DNA from: Bowdeniella nasicola
Lineage (GTDB): Bacteria > Actinomycetota > Actinomycetes > Actinomycetales > Actinomycetaceae
Length of the DNA: 64,000 nt
Assembly (NCBI RefSeq): GCF_900107735.1
Contig: NZ_FNQV01000005.1
Location: 124,001 to 188,000 of the forward strand
Direction of reading: 5' to 3'
The notes below the pieces were generated by a model. It was not told the DNA's origin. It made no database searches and saw only the letters and a program-made list of their open reading frames with translations. The position numbers and the translations under genes were made by a program. This document shows, piece after piece, positions 41,001 through 48,880 of the stretch (within the stretch, counting starts at the first letter, position 1; every line of letters starts with the position of its first letter).

Positions 41001-42282
41001 CAGCCCACCTATCCATCTCGTCATCGGTTTGCGTTTCGTCCGCATCGCGCCAGTCCTCGGGCAGGAGGTGATCGAGGACGTCGTCGACGCTGACCGCGCC
41101 CAGGAGGCGCCCCGCCTCGTCGACGACGGGCATCGCGGTGAGGTTATAGGTTGCGAGCAGGCGCGTGATCGTGCCGATCGTGTCGGTTACGTCCAGGGGC
41201 TCGACCGAGGTATCGAGGATCGTGCCGACGAGTGTCTGTGGCGGTTCGCGCAGGGCCCGCTGGATGTGGACGACGCCGAGAAGCTTGCCGGTCGGCACCT
41301 CCAGCGGCGGGCGCACGATATAGGCCATGGCCGCCAGCGCGGGCGGCACGTCCTGGCGACGCACGTGCGCGAGCAGTCCCGCGACGGTCGCGTCGGGCGG
41401 CAGGATTACGGGCTCGGTCGTCATGAGGCCACCCGCGGTGTGTTCCTCGTAGGCGAGCAGGCGGCGCACGTCCGCCGCTTCCTCGGGCTCCATGAGCTCC
41501 AGCAGTTCGGCCGCGATATCGGTTGGCAGCTCCGAGACGAGGTCCGCGGCATCGTCGGGCTGCATTACATCGAGCACATCGGCGGCGCGGCGCGGTTCCA
41601 GGGCCTGAACGATGCTAACCCGGTACTCTTCGCCCAGCTCCTCGAGCACGTCGGCGAGCGCGTCATCGGACATTTCGTGAGCAACCTCGATGCGTCGCTC
41701 CTCGGGCAGATCGCGCACGAGGTCGGCGATATCGGCCGGCTTCAGGCCCGCAAAGGACGCGAGCAGGCTGGCCGCTCCTTGCCGCGCGAGCTGGTCTTCC
41801 AGCCCGGTGATTTCATTGGGGGCGACGACGACGGAGTGGCCGCGTCGGAACAGCCCGATCGTGTTTTTTCGCACGACGGCGAGCGCGCTGACATGCCAGT
41901 CGCCATTGCGCTGCTGCTCGATCGCGACGTCCTTGACGATCGCCTCGCCGCTGCCGTCGCGGAAGGTGACCGAACGTTCAAAGAGCTCACCGGCAACGAG
42001 CGTTTCGACGCTGCGCAGTTGGAAACGACGAATGTTGAGCAGGCCGGTCGTGATAACGGCGCCCGCAGAAATCGAGGTGACGCGCGTGAGCGGCACGAAT
42101 ACCCGACGCCGGCCGGTGACCTCAACGACGAGGCCGATCGCCCGCGGCAAACTTCGCGCATCAAAGATCACGACGACGTCATGGACACGGCCCACCTGGT
42201 CCCCGAGGGGATCAAAGACGGCCGTACCAACGAGGCGCGCGACGAAGACGCGTTGCTGAGTGGAAACGGGCGAGGCAGTCAC
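40993..42282 (-). CDS. Soluble MgtE-N/CBS domain protein
   Basis: A 429-residue protein with a PRC-barrel-like N-terminus (about 1-110), an MgtE intracellular N-domain of helical repeats (about 165-285: LKPADIADLVRDLPEERRIE, MQPDDAADLVSELPTDIAAE) and two CBS domains (about 290-415). The membrane channel domain of MgtE Mg2+ transporters is absent, so it is probably a soluble regulator or sensor (Rv1232c-like). GTG at 42282 has TAGCCT six bases upstream. It is coupled to DUF1003. Confidence 0.87.
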   Translation of the reverse strand: MTASPVSTQQRVFVARLVGTAVFDPLGDQVGRVHDVVVIFDARSLPRAIGLVVEVTGRRRVFVPLTRVTSISAGAVITTGLLNIRRFQLRSVETLVAGELFERSVTFRDGSGEAIVKDVAIEQQRNGDWHVSALAVVRKNTIGLFRRGHSVVVAPNEITGLEDQLARQGAASLLASFAGLKPADIADLVRDLPEERRIEVAHEMSDDALADVLEELGEEYRVSIVQALEPRRAADVLDVMQPDDAADLVSELPTDIAAELLELMEPEEAADVRRLLAYEEHTAGGLMTTEPVILPPDATVAGLLAHVRRQDVPPALAAMAYIVRPPLEVPTGKLLGVVHIQRALREPPQTLVGTILDTSVEPLDVTDTIGTITRLLATYNLTAMPVVDEAGRLLGAVSVDDVLDHLLPEDWRDADETQTDDEMDRWADG

Positions 42283-42288
42283 GTCTTT

Positions 42289-42294
42289 AGGCTA
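42289..42294 (-). promoter_or_regulatory. -10 hexamer TAGCCT for leaderless MgtE-N/CBS gene
   Basis: On the minus strand TAGCCT is followed by AAAGAC and then GTG 42282. The same hexamer is used by the BrkB-family gene. Confidence 0.55.
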
Positions 42295-42331
42295 ATCGAG
42301 AACCACCGCGCGCGGGATCCTCGCAGCGCGA

Positions 42332-42337
42332 GATAAT
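42332..42337 (+). promoter_or_regulatory. -10 hexamer GATAAT for leaderless GSP17M-like gene
   Basis: GATAAT ends 6 nt before ATG 42344. Confidence 0.55.
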
Positions 42338-42343
42338 GGCCGC

Positions 42344-42928
42344 ATGCGTACCGTACCCCCGTCCCGGATGGTGACCCCCTCGATCCCGCAAGGCATCGAG
42401 CTGGCCTCCTTTGATTCCTACCTGAAGGCCCAGGAAGCTGTCGACGCCCTGTCGGATGCCGAATTCCCGGTCCAGCACACCTCAATCATCGGCACGAACC
42501 TGAAGATGGTCGAGCGAATTATTGGCCGCCTCACCCTGACACGCGCCTCGATGGCGGGCGCCGGCACGGGCGCCTGGCTCGGTTTGATGTATGGCATCCT
42601 CATGTGGATCGTGCTTCCGGACGGGGCCGTTGCCGCGTTGGCGGCGGGCCTGCTCGTCGGCATCATCATGGGCGCCCTCTTCGGTGCCGTCTCCTACATG
42701 TTCACTCAGGGCAAGCGCGACTTCACGTCCTCCTCGCAGGTCGTCGCTGCCCACTATGCGGTGATTTGCGAGCCCGAGCATGCAAACGCGGCCCGCGAGA
42801 TCCTGGCCAAGGCCGGAATCCGGGCGGCAACGCCAAACCAGTCGGCGCCGTCGCCCGAGGCGGATTTGTCCACCCCGCCGCGCTATGGAGTGCGGCTCGA
42901 TGAAGACGGCAACCCGATCGATTCCTGA
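42344..42928 (+). CDS. General stress protein 17M-like membrane protein
   Basis: A 194-residue protein with a YflT/GSP17M-like N-terminal domain (GIELASFDSYLKAQEAVDAL), then two hydrophobic segments (TGAWLGLMYGILMWIVLP; VAALAAGLLVGIIMGALFGA) and a soluble C-terminus. Family members are stress-induced and of unknown function. It is divergent from the MgtE-N/CBS gene across 61 bp holding two facing leaderless promoters. Its last 46 bp overlap the end of the small membrane protein gene on the other strand. Confidence 0.8.
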   Translation: MRTVPPSRMVTPSIPQGIELASFDSYLKAQEAVDALSDAEFPVQHTSIIGTNLKMVERIIGRLTLTRASMAGAGTGAWLGLMYGILMWIVLPDGAVAALAAGLLVGIIMGALFGAVSYMFTQGKRDFTSSSQVVAAHYAVICEPEHANAAREILAKAGIRAATPNQSAPSPEADLSTPPRYGVRLDEDGNPIDS

Positions 42929-43301
42929 TCCACGGGGGTCGCAGGCTCATTGGCGCGCGTCCGCACGACGCTCCCTGCCAGGAGCGAGAACGCCAGGGGC
43001 ACCGCGAGGGTGAGCCAGCCGTCGCGCTCGGCGAACAACAACGTGACGAGGTAACCGAGCATTGCAGCCGCCGCGAAGACCAAGCCGAGGTAGGTGACCG
43101 GCACGTAGGGGCGATAAGACTGCGTGATTCGCGCGGCCTCACCGACGCCTAGGCTTATGGCCGCACCCATTAGTGCCACGACGGCCAGGGCGCGTTGTGA
43201 AACGGCGTGGGCAGATGCTGCACGAACCACACGCCAATGGCGTAACTCGAGGGAATCCAGAGCGCAGCGGCTGCAATCCGAATCCGTGGCGGTGTCATCA
43301 T
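42883..43301 (-). pseudogene. Small four-helix membrane protein with an internal frameshift
   Basis: From ATG 43301 one frame gives a hydrophobic start (AAAALWIPSSYAIGVWFVQH) and stops at 43170. A second frame, open across the same point, continues with three more helices (RALAVVALMGAAISLGVGEA; YLGLVFAAAAMLGYLVTLLF; LTLAVPLAFSLLAGSVV) to 42883. Joining them near 43190 (within GTTTCACAACGC) yields a plausible protein of about 138 residues with four helices. The stop/start overlap TAATG at 43168-43172 might instead couple two tiny proteins, but the second would start in the middle of a helix. Function unknown. Confidence 0.55.
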
Positions 43302-43357
43302 TGTTCTGCCGCCCTATTTTGGACAAGTCTGACGCTGATGACCCGCCACGTGGGCGA

Positions 43358-44872
43358 TCAGCTGGCCAGAACCTTCGCCATCCAGGCCTCGACGTCATCG
43401 GCCGTGCGCGGGATGTCCTCCGACAGCCGGATCGCGCGGTGGTCCTCGGTAATGATGATGTCGTCCTCGATGCGCACGCCGATACCGCGGTATTCCTCGG
43501 GAACGGCGAGATCATCCGCATGGAAGTACAGTCCCGGCTCGATCGTGTAGCACATGCCCGGCTGCAATTCGGCATCCAGGTACATGTCCTTTCGGGCCTG
43601 CGCGCAGTCGTGCACGTCAATCCCGAGGTGGTGGCTCGTGCCGTGGACCATCCAGCGGCGGTGCAGCTGGCAATCCGGCTGCAGCGACTCTTCGGCGGTC
43701 ACGGGCAGGATTCCCATGTCTTCGAGTTCGTGGGCGATGACTTCCATCGCGGCGGCGTGCACGTCACGGAACTTCACGCCGGTGCCGTGGGATGCCTCAA
43801 GCGCGGCCTCGCAGGCCTTTAAGACGGCGTCGTAGACGCGGCGCTGGGCGGGCGAGAATGTGCCGCTGATGGGCAGGGTGCGCGTGATGTCTGCGGTGTA
43901 GAGGGAGTCGATTTCAATGCCAGCGTCGATCAAGACGAGCTCGCCCTCGTTGACCTTGCCGGTGTTGGCCGTCCAGTGCAGCGTGTTGGCATTGTTACCG
44001 GCGGCGGCGATGGTGTCGTAGCCAACGGTGTTGCCTTCCTCGCGGGCCTTTGCACCAAAGGCGCCCTCGAGAACGCGCTCGCCGCGGTGGTGGGTCGTAG
44101 CCCGCGGCAGGGAACGGATCATGTCCTCAAAACCCTCGGCCGTCGCGGCCACGGCGAGCTTCATCTGCTCGATTTCCCATGCGTCCTTGATGAGGCGGGC
44201 TTCGGATAGTGCCTCTGCCAAGGCCTCATCGACCTCGCTTGCGACCTGTTGGCTGACCTCAGAACGGATCTCGCTGACCATGGTGCTCACTTGGTCGCTG
44301 GCGCCCGGAACGATCCGAATCTGGACCTGGCCGGCGTCCTTGGACAGCGCATCCTTCAGCTCATCGATATGGGCCGTGCGCACACCGGTTGCTGCCTGAA
44401 TGTATTCGAGGGTGGGCCGGGCGCCGACCCAAAACTCGCCGTAGCGCGAATCAGCGAAGAACTGGTCGGTGTCACGCGATGCGCAGGGGTGGAAGTAAAT
44501 CGTGGCGTCGTGCTCGCCGTCGTCGTTAGGGTCAAGCACGAGGACGGCGTCCGGTTCGAAGTCCGTGCCCGTGCCGAGCATGTGCGCGAAGGCCGAGTGC
44601 GGTCGGAAGGGGTAGTCGGTGTCATTGGATCGCACCTGGAGCCCGCCGGCGGGGATGACGAGCCGGTCCCCGGTGAACTTCTTGGAGATCGCCTCCCGGC
44701 GCAGCTTCGCGTAGGGGGCGGAATCGTTCGGTTCGGGCAACGTCGTATCGCGCGGCGCCCAGTGCTGGGTCATGAAGTCCCGAAAACGGTCGGAGGTGGG
44801 GCGTTGGGAACGGTTCGAGCCGCGGTCATCGAGTGCTTGAGAGGTATCGTCGGTGCGGTTATCCGTAGTCAT
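43358..44872 (-). CDS. pepP: Xaa-Pro aminopeptidase (aminopeptidase P, M24B)
   Basis: A metallopeptidase of 504 residues removing N-terminal residues before proline. An N-terminal creatinase-like domain is followed by the pita-bread domain with the five metal ligands: Asp in LIDAGIEIDS, Asp in YTADITRTLP, His in HGTSHHLGIDVHD, Glu in TIEPGLY and Glu in RIEDDIIIT. ATG at 44872; a -10 hexamer CACAAT ends 7 nt upstream. Divergent from the PHP phosphatase. Confidence 0.93.
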   Translation of the reverse strand: MTTDNRTDDTSQALDDRGSNRSQRPTSDRFRDFMTQHWAPRDTTLPEPNDSAPYAKLRREAISKKFTGDRLVIPAGGLQVRSNDTDYPFRPHSAFAHMLGTGTDFEPDAVLVLDPNDDGEHDATIYFHPCASRDTDQFFADSRYGEFWVGARPTLEYIQAATGVRTAHIDELKDALSKDAGQVQIRIVPGASDQVSTMVSEIRSEVSQQVASEVDEALAEALSEARLIKDAWEIEQMKLAVAATAEGFEDMIRSLPRATTHHRGERVLEGAFGAKAREEGNTVGYDTIAAAGNNANTLHWTANTGKVNEGELVLIDAGIEIDSLYTADITRTLPISGTFSPAQRRVYDAVLKACEAALEASHGTGVKFRDVHAAAMEVIAHELEDMGILPVTAEESLQPDCQLHRRWMVHGTSHHLGIDVHDCAQARKDMYLDAELQPGMCYTIEPGLYFHADDLAVPEEYRGIGVRIEDDIIITEDHRAIRLSEDIPRTADDVEAWMAKVLAS

Positions 44873-44879
44873 AGCCCCA

Positions 44880-44885
44880 ATTGTG
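44880..44885 (-). promoter_or_regulatory. -10 hexamer CACAAT for leaderless pepP
   Basis: On the minus strand CACAAT is followed by TGGGGCT and then ATG 44872. Confidence 0.45.
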
Positions 44886-44909
44886 CACTACCTGCAATAC
44901 TGGTGTGTC

Positions 44910-45761
44910 GTGACCCTCCGGATAGACCCTCACGCCCACACCTCGCACTCCGATGGCACCGACAGCCCTGCCGGTCTTATGCGAGCGGCCGCAAGCGCCG
45001 GGCTCGACATCGTGGGGATCACGGATCACGATACGACCGCCGGCTGGGCGGAAGCCGAGGCCCACGTGGCCGACACCGGTGTCGGCTTGGTGCGGGGAGT
45101 CGAGATTTCCTGCCGTGCCGATGGGGTCACCGTCCATCTGCTTGCCTACCTTCATAACCCGGACGATGAGGATCTCGCCGCGATCTTCGCGGCCTCACGC
45201 CAGGCTCGAACGAGCAGGGGGCGCTTAATGTGTGAACGCCTGGCACGTGACTTTCCGATCTCCTGGCAGGACATCGTGGCGCATGCGGGTAGAGGAGCGA
45301 CGATTGGGCGCCCCCACCTTGCCGATGCACTCGTGCGGGCCGGGGTTATCCCGAACCGCTCCGCAGCATTCGAGCGGATCTTGCACCCCTCGTCGCCGTA
45401 CTACGTCCCCTATGACTCGCCCCACCCCGTGGAGGTAACCGAACTTGTGCGCAATGCCGGGGGAGTGCCTGTCTTCGCCCATCCTCGGGCATACGGGCGG
45501 CAACGTCGGATGGTGCCAGTGCCAGTCATCACTGACATGGCAAGGGCAGGACTGTTTGCGTTGGAAGCCGATCATCGGGATCATAGTGACGCTGCCCGCG
45601 CAGAGGTGCGGGAGATCGCCGCGGACCTGGGACTGCAGGTCACCGGATCGAGCGACTATCACGGCACCGGCAAGCCCAATCGACTGGGAGAAAATCTCAT
45701 CGATCCCGCGGTGCTAGTTCGCATGGAGGAAGAGGGATACATGAAGGTGGTGCGTCCGTGA
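44910..45761 (+). CDS. PHP-domain phosphoesterase (3',5'-nucleoside bisphosphate phosphatase/TrpH-like)
   Basis: A PHP metallophosphatase of 283 residues, with motifs DPHAHTSHSDGTDSP (metal His pair and Asp), ITDHDTTAGW, RGVEISC (Glu), FAHPRAYG (His) and a final GSSDYHG (Asp, His). Members dephosphorylate 3',5'-bisphosphonucleotides or trim RNA 5' ends. GTG at 44910 is the best start because the protein then begins VTLRIDPHAHTSHSD; an upstream in-frame extension is possible but would overlap the pepP promoter. The stop overlaps marC by 4 bp. Confidence 0.88.
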   Translation: MTLRIDPHAHTSHSDGTDSPAGLMRAAASAGLDIVGITDHDTTAGWAEAEAHVADTGVGLVRGVEISCRADGVTVHLLAYLHNPDDEDLAAIFAASRQARTSRGRLMCERLARDFPISWQDIVAHAGRGATIGRPHLADALVRAGVIPNRSAAFERILHPSSPYYVPYDSPHPVEVTELVRNAGGVPVFAHPRAYGRQRRMVPVPVITDMARAGLFALEADHRDHSDAARAEVREIAADLGLQVTGSSDYHGTGKPNRLGENLIDPAVLVRMEEEGYMKVVRP

Positions 45762-46384
45762 ACGCATACGTGGACATCACGCTCTTGATGACCACGTTCC
45801 TTACGCTGTTCGTCATTATGGACCCGCCCGGCCTCGTGCCGGTCTATTTGGCCCTCACGTCAACGCAGACCTCCAAACAGCGGAAGAAGGCCGCGTTTCA
45901 GGCAACGATCACGAGCCTCGGGGTCATGGCGACCTTCACGGTCTTCGGCCAGTACATTCTGAACTTCCTGCAAATCTCGCTGCCTGCGCTGCAAGTCTCC
46001 GGCGGTCTCTTGCTTCTCATCGTCGCCATGGAACTGCTCGCCGGAAAGGATGGCAGTGGGGATGCGGAAGGCGCGACAAAACAAAACGTTGCACTCGTAC
46101 CGCTTGCTACACCCCTCATGGCGGGACCGGGATCGATCGTCGCGATCATGGTGGCGTGGCAACGTGCCCCCGACGGGATCTCGTCGTGGACGGCTATCGG
46201 TATTGCGCTCATCGCCATCCACCTCGTGCTGTGGCTATCAATGAGGTTTGCCGACATCATTCACCGTGTTCTCGGCACGGATGGCACCCTGTTGGTGACA
46301 CGCCTAGCCGGAATGCTCCTGGCAGCCATCGCCGTAGAGATTCTCGCCTCGGGCATCTTCTCCTACATCGCTGCGCACCAGTAA
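45758..46384 (+). CDS. MarC-family integral membrane protein (UPF0056)
   Basis: A 208-residue protein with six hydrophobic segments and family motifs FVIMDPPGLVPVYLALTS and PLATPLMAGPGSIVAIMVA. Despite its name the family has no proven role in multidrug resistance. GTG at 45758 overlaps the PHP gene stop (GTGA). Convergent with the SDR gene, with 19 bp between and no terminator. Confidence 0.9.
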   Translation: MNAYVDITLLMTTFLTLFVIMDPPGLVPVYLALTSTQTSKQRKKAAFQATITSLGVMATFTVFGQYILNFLQISLPALQVSGGLLLLIVAMELLAGKDGSGDAEGATKQNVALVPLATPLMAGPGSIVAIMVAWQRAPDGISSWTAIGIALIAIHLVLWLSMRFADIIHRVLGTDGTLLVTRLAGMLLAAIAVEILASGIFSYIAAHQ

Positions 46385-46403
46385 CCGCAACGCATCATTC
46401 GGG

Positions 46404-47381
46404 TTACGCGAGGTCGGCTACGGTATCGGCGATCGTCTCATCAAGCGGGCGTGGCAGGTAGCCAAGTTCGGACGTGGCTTTGGCATGTGAGAATTCGGCC
46501 GGCGCGCTAACGACGTCGAGGGAATACCGGGTGAACAACGGCGCCGTTCCGCGCAGCTTGTAATAGGCCTCCGCGAGGTAGGAGGTGGCCTTTGCGAACC
46601 ACATCGGCAAGACGGAGGGCAGGCGCTTGCGGCCAGTCACGGCTGCAACGCGGGCGGCGAGGTCACTCATCGTCACGAAGTGCCCACTCAACACGTAGCT
46701 CTTCGCGGGCTTGGGGTGACGGGCGGCCGCGATGATGCCGGCGACAACGTCGCGAACATCGACGATGTCGTAGCCGCCGGGAACAACGCTTGTAAGCGAC
46801 CCGGAAATGAGGTCTCGCATCATTCGCGTCAGGTGGCCCTCGCCGGGATCACCCGGTCCGATGAGCCCGGAGGGAAAGAGCACGACGGTTTCTAGCTCGG
46901 CTTCTTCTAACACCAACGTCGTGGCGGCGGCTTTTGATTGGGCGTACGCGCCTCGGACGTAGTCGGGGCTGATGGGCGTGGTTTCACTCATCGCTCCCAG
47001 GTGCTCGGTCAGTGCGTGGACGCTGCTGATGTATAGGAAGCGGGAGACACCGAGTCGGCGGCATTCGGCAAGAACATTGCGCGTGCCCGCGACATTCGTG
47101 GCCCACAATTGCGGGGTGACGCGTGAAGCGATGGAGACGATTCCCGCGCAGTGTACGAGCTTCGTCGCGGGGCCGGCGCCGCGCAGCGCCCGGGCCACCG
47201 ACTCCGCGTTCGTGACGTCGAGTTCGGCAATCTCGCAATCAACGTCGAGCAGAACTTTGGCTTCGGTGGCGCCAAAAATGCAGGCGCGTACTCGCTCGCC
47301 TTGGTCAGCGAGCGTGCGGGTGAGAACGGAGCCGAGGAAACCGCCGGCCCCGGTGATGATCCACGTCGGTGTGGTGTTCAT
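46404..47381 (-). CDS. NAD(P)-dependent extended SDR (epimerase/dihydroflavonol-reductase-like)
   Basis: A 325-residue Rossmann enzyme. It has nucleotide motif TGAGGFLGSVLTR, the acidic patch IAELDVTN, active-site Ser in YISSVHAL and YxxxK in YAQSKAAAT. It looks like a sugar- or carbonyl-reducing extended SDR, but the substrate cannot be named. ATG at 47381 has no good Shine-Dalgarno; AAAACT six bases upstream is a weak leaderless -10. The lipoprotein gene ends 26 bp from its start. Confidence 0.85.
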   Translation of the reverse strand: MNTTPTWIITGAGGFLGSVLTRTLADQGERVRACIFGATEAKVLLDVDCEIAELDVTNAESVARALRGAGPATKLVHCAGIVSIASRVTPQLWATNVAGTRNVLAECRRLGVSRFLYISSVHALTEHLGAMSETTPISPDYVRGAYAQSKAAATTLVLEEAELETVVLFPSGLIGPGDPGEGHLTRMMRDLISGSLTSVVPGGYDIVDVRDVVAGIIAAARHPKPAKSYVLSGHFVTMSDLAARVAAVTGRKRLPSVLPMWFAKATSYLAEAYYKLRGTAPLFTRYSLDVVSAPAEFSHAKATSELGYLPRPLDETIADTVADLA

Positions 47382-47406
47382 GGTTCCAGTTTTTCACGTC
47401 GCGCTA

Positions 47407-48426
47407 TCAGTGTGAATCGATCACGACCGCGTGGTCTCCCGCCTCGACGCTGAGAACGCCATCAGCGCACGTCAGATACCAGGATGTTTGCACGGTTGCG
47501 CCCGTGGCGGGGTCGGTGATGAGGTGGCTCGTGCCCTGCGCGAGGGCAGCAAGCTGCCGCTCGCCTTCCTCGGTATTCACGGCGAACCAGAGGTGGGAGC
47601 CGCACCAGAGGGGAGTAACGAGGGTATCGATGTTCGTGACAGTCGTGCCTAGGCCCTCGAGCACGCCGGCACCGATATCAGCGGTCTTGTTCATGACGAT
47701 TGGCCCTTCGGGCGTCGAGAATGCCGCCATCACATCATTCGAGAGGTCCGAGGTATCCGGTTCCGCTCCCGTCACGGTGTGGAGGGAGCGCGAATCGTCC
47801 TCGCGCTCAAAGACGGCATAGACACCTTGGGGGCTCGCGGAAATCGAGACGATTCGGCCATCGCCACAGTGTTCGATGCGGCTCTTTTCGTCGGTGCCGA
47901 CGGCATGGGAGGAAATGCAGCGCTGCCCGTCGCGCACCGCCTCAACGTAGGCGCGGCCGCGATGGATGACGAGGCTCTCGCCGACAAACTGCGAGGCCGG
48001 CGCTGGCGAGATCTCACGGCGCTCGATCGAGCCGCCCTCGAGGCGAAACTCTTCCAGAACACCGCCGGGTGGGAAGACATTCTCATCGCGGGACTGGAGC
48101 CGAACGGCAACGGGGCCATCGACTCGAACCGTCGCGGTCGCGTGTTCGCCGCCGGGGGCATCGGGTGCGCGCAGGCCCGGGCGCTTGCCACCCGACTCCG
48201 TCAGGTAGAGCTCGAAGTCACCATCCGTTTGCACCTGGGTGGCTTCGATCGTGCGACCGGCGCGTACCCAGTCCTGCTCGCCTTTGAGAATCGTCGTGAT
48301 GGATAGGTCGCGCTCGAGGCCAGTGGTAGGAGTGCGTTTCGGGTCATCGGAACCCGTGCTGGCGGTGCAGCCCGCGAGGGCAAGAACAGCGCAAGCGGCA
48401 ACGGAAAGAAAACGGCGAATGCTCAA
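47407..48426 (-). CDS. Lipoprotein of unknown function
   Basis: A protein of about 339 residues with a type II signal peptide (SIRRFLSVAACAVLALAGC, lipobox LAGC) and a Thr/Asp-rich tether. The mature part has alternating strand-like segments that suggest a beta-propeller or beta-rich sensor, and I recognise no domain. TTG at 48426 is chosen because AGGGGG lies just upstream and the signal peptide begins there; the open frame further upstream has no signal-like sequence. A -10 candidate TAGTGT (48455-48460, minus strand) abuts a palindrome. Confidence 0.7.
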   Translation of the reverse strand: MSIRRFLSVAACAVLALAGCTASTGSDDPKRTPTTGLERDLSITTILKGEQDWVRAGRTIEATQVQTDGDFELYLTESGGKRPGLRAPDAPGGEHATATVRVDGPVAVRLQSRDENVFPPGGVLEEFRLEGGSIERREISPAPASQFVGESLVIHRGRAYVEAVRDGQRCISSHAVGTDEKSRIEHCGDGRIVSISASPQGVYAVFEREDDSRSLHTVTGAEPDTSDLSNDVMAAFSTPEGPIVMNKTADIGAGVLEGLGTTVTNIDTLVTPLWCGSHLWFAVNTEEGERQLAALAQGTSHLITDPATGATVQTSWYLTCADGVLSVEAGDHAVVIDSH

Positions 48427-48461
48427 AGCGACCCCCTGCTTAAGAGCGCGGGACACACTAT

Positions 48462-48475
48462 CCCACATCTGTGGG
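48462..48475. promoter_or_regulatory. Palindrome CCCACATCTGTGGG upstream of the lipoprotein gene
   Basis: A perfect 6-bp half-site inverted repeat with a 2-bp centre, lying just upstream of a TAGTGT -10 on the minus strand, where a repressor could block transcription. It resembles the palindrome at 5783-5796 (CCCACANNTGTGGG in both). Confidence 0.4.
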
Positions 48476-48489
48476 TAACGGTAGCGCAC

Positions 48490-48862
48490 CTCACGTGGAC
48501 TTTGTGGGCCCGCTCACGATCCAGTCGCCTTCGGTCGAATCGCGGACAGGGTGGGGCGTGAAACGGTGTGTCCGGGACTGTCCGGAGTGTACGGCGGGGG
48601 ACTTTTGCGCGGGATTGAGGCCAGTCATACGCCGATACTGATCGTAGGGGGCTGCCAGTCCTGCCTTGCACTGATTCGTGCGTGGCAGGGCGCTGGCTCA
48701 CCGCCCTGGGCCCCGAGCGACCGTGAACACATTGAGGTCACGCGCGGGGAAAAAAGGGAGGGCGGTAGGCCGGCAGGTGTCGGCCGGGGCGGGGTGGTTT
48801 AGCCAAATCGGGAGTTCCCGCCCCGGCCGCGAATACCCGCTCTTGGGAGGCAGGCCTCCACA
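48490..48862. other. Intergenic region with a 13-bp inverted repeat
   Basis: No convincing gene in about 370 bp. Its main structure is CGGCCGGGGCGGG (48781-48793) and its exact reverse complement (48817-48829) around a 23-nt loop containing TTTAGCCAAA, ending 39 bp before the -10 of the STAND gene. It could be the terminator of an unseen transcript, a protein-binding site, or a folded RNA. Confidence 0.4.
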
Positions 48863-48867
48863 GTGAC

Positions 48868-48873
48868 TAGGAT
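48868..48873 (+). promoter_or_regulatory. -10 hexamer TAGGAT for the leaderless STAND-WD40 gene
   Basis: TAGGAT ends 7 nt before GTG 48881. Using this start excludes the 6 residues encoded from an upstream in-frame GTG at 48863, which would overlap the hexamer. Confidence 0.55.
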
Positions 48874-48880
48874 GACGAAC

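Noticed and set aside
43124-43822. 232-codon plus-strand frame opposite pepP
   Set aside because: Shadow of pepP and of the broken membrane protein; composition typical of antisense frames.
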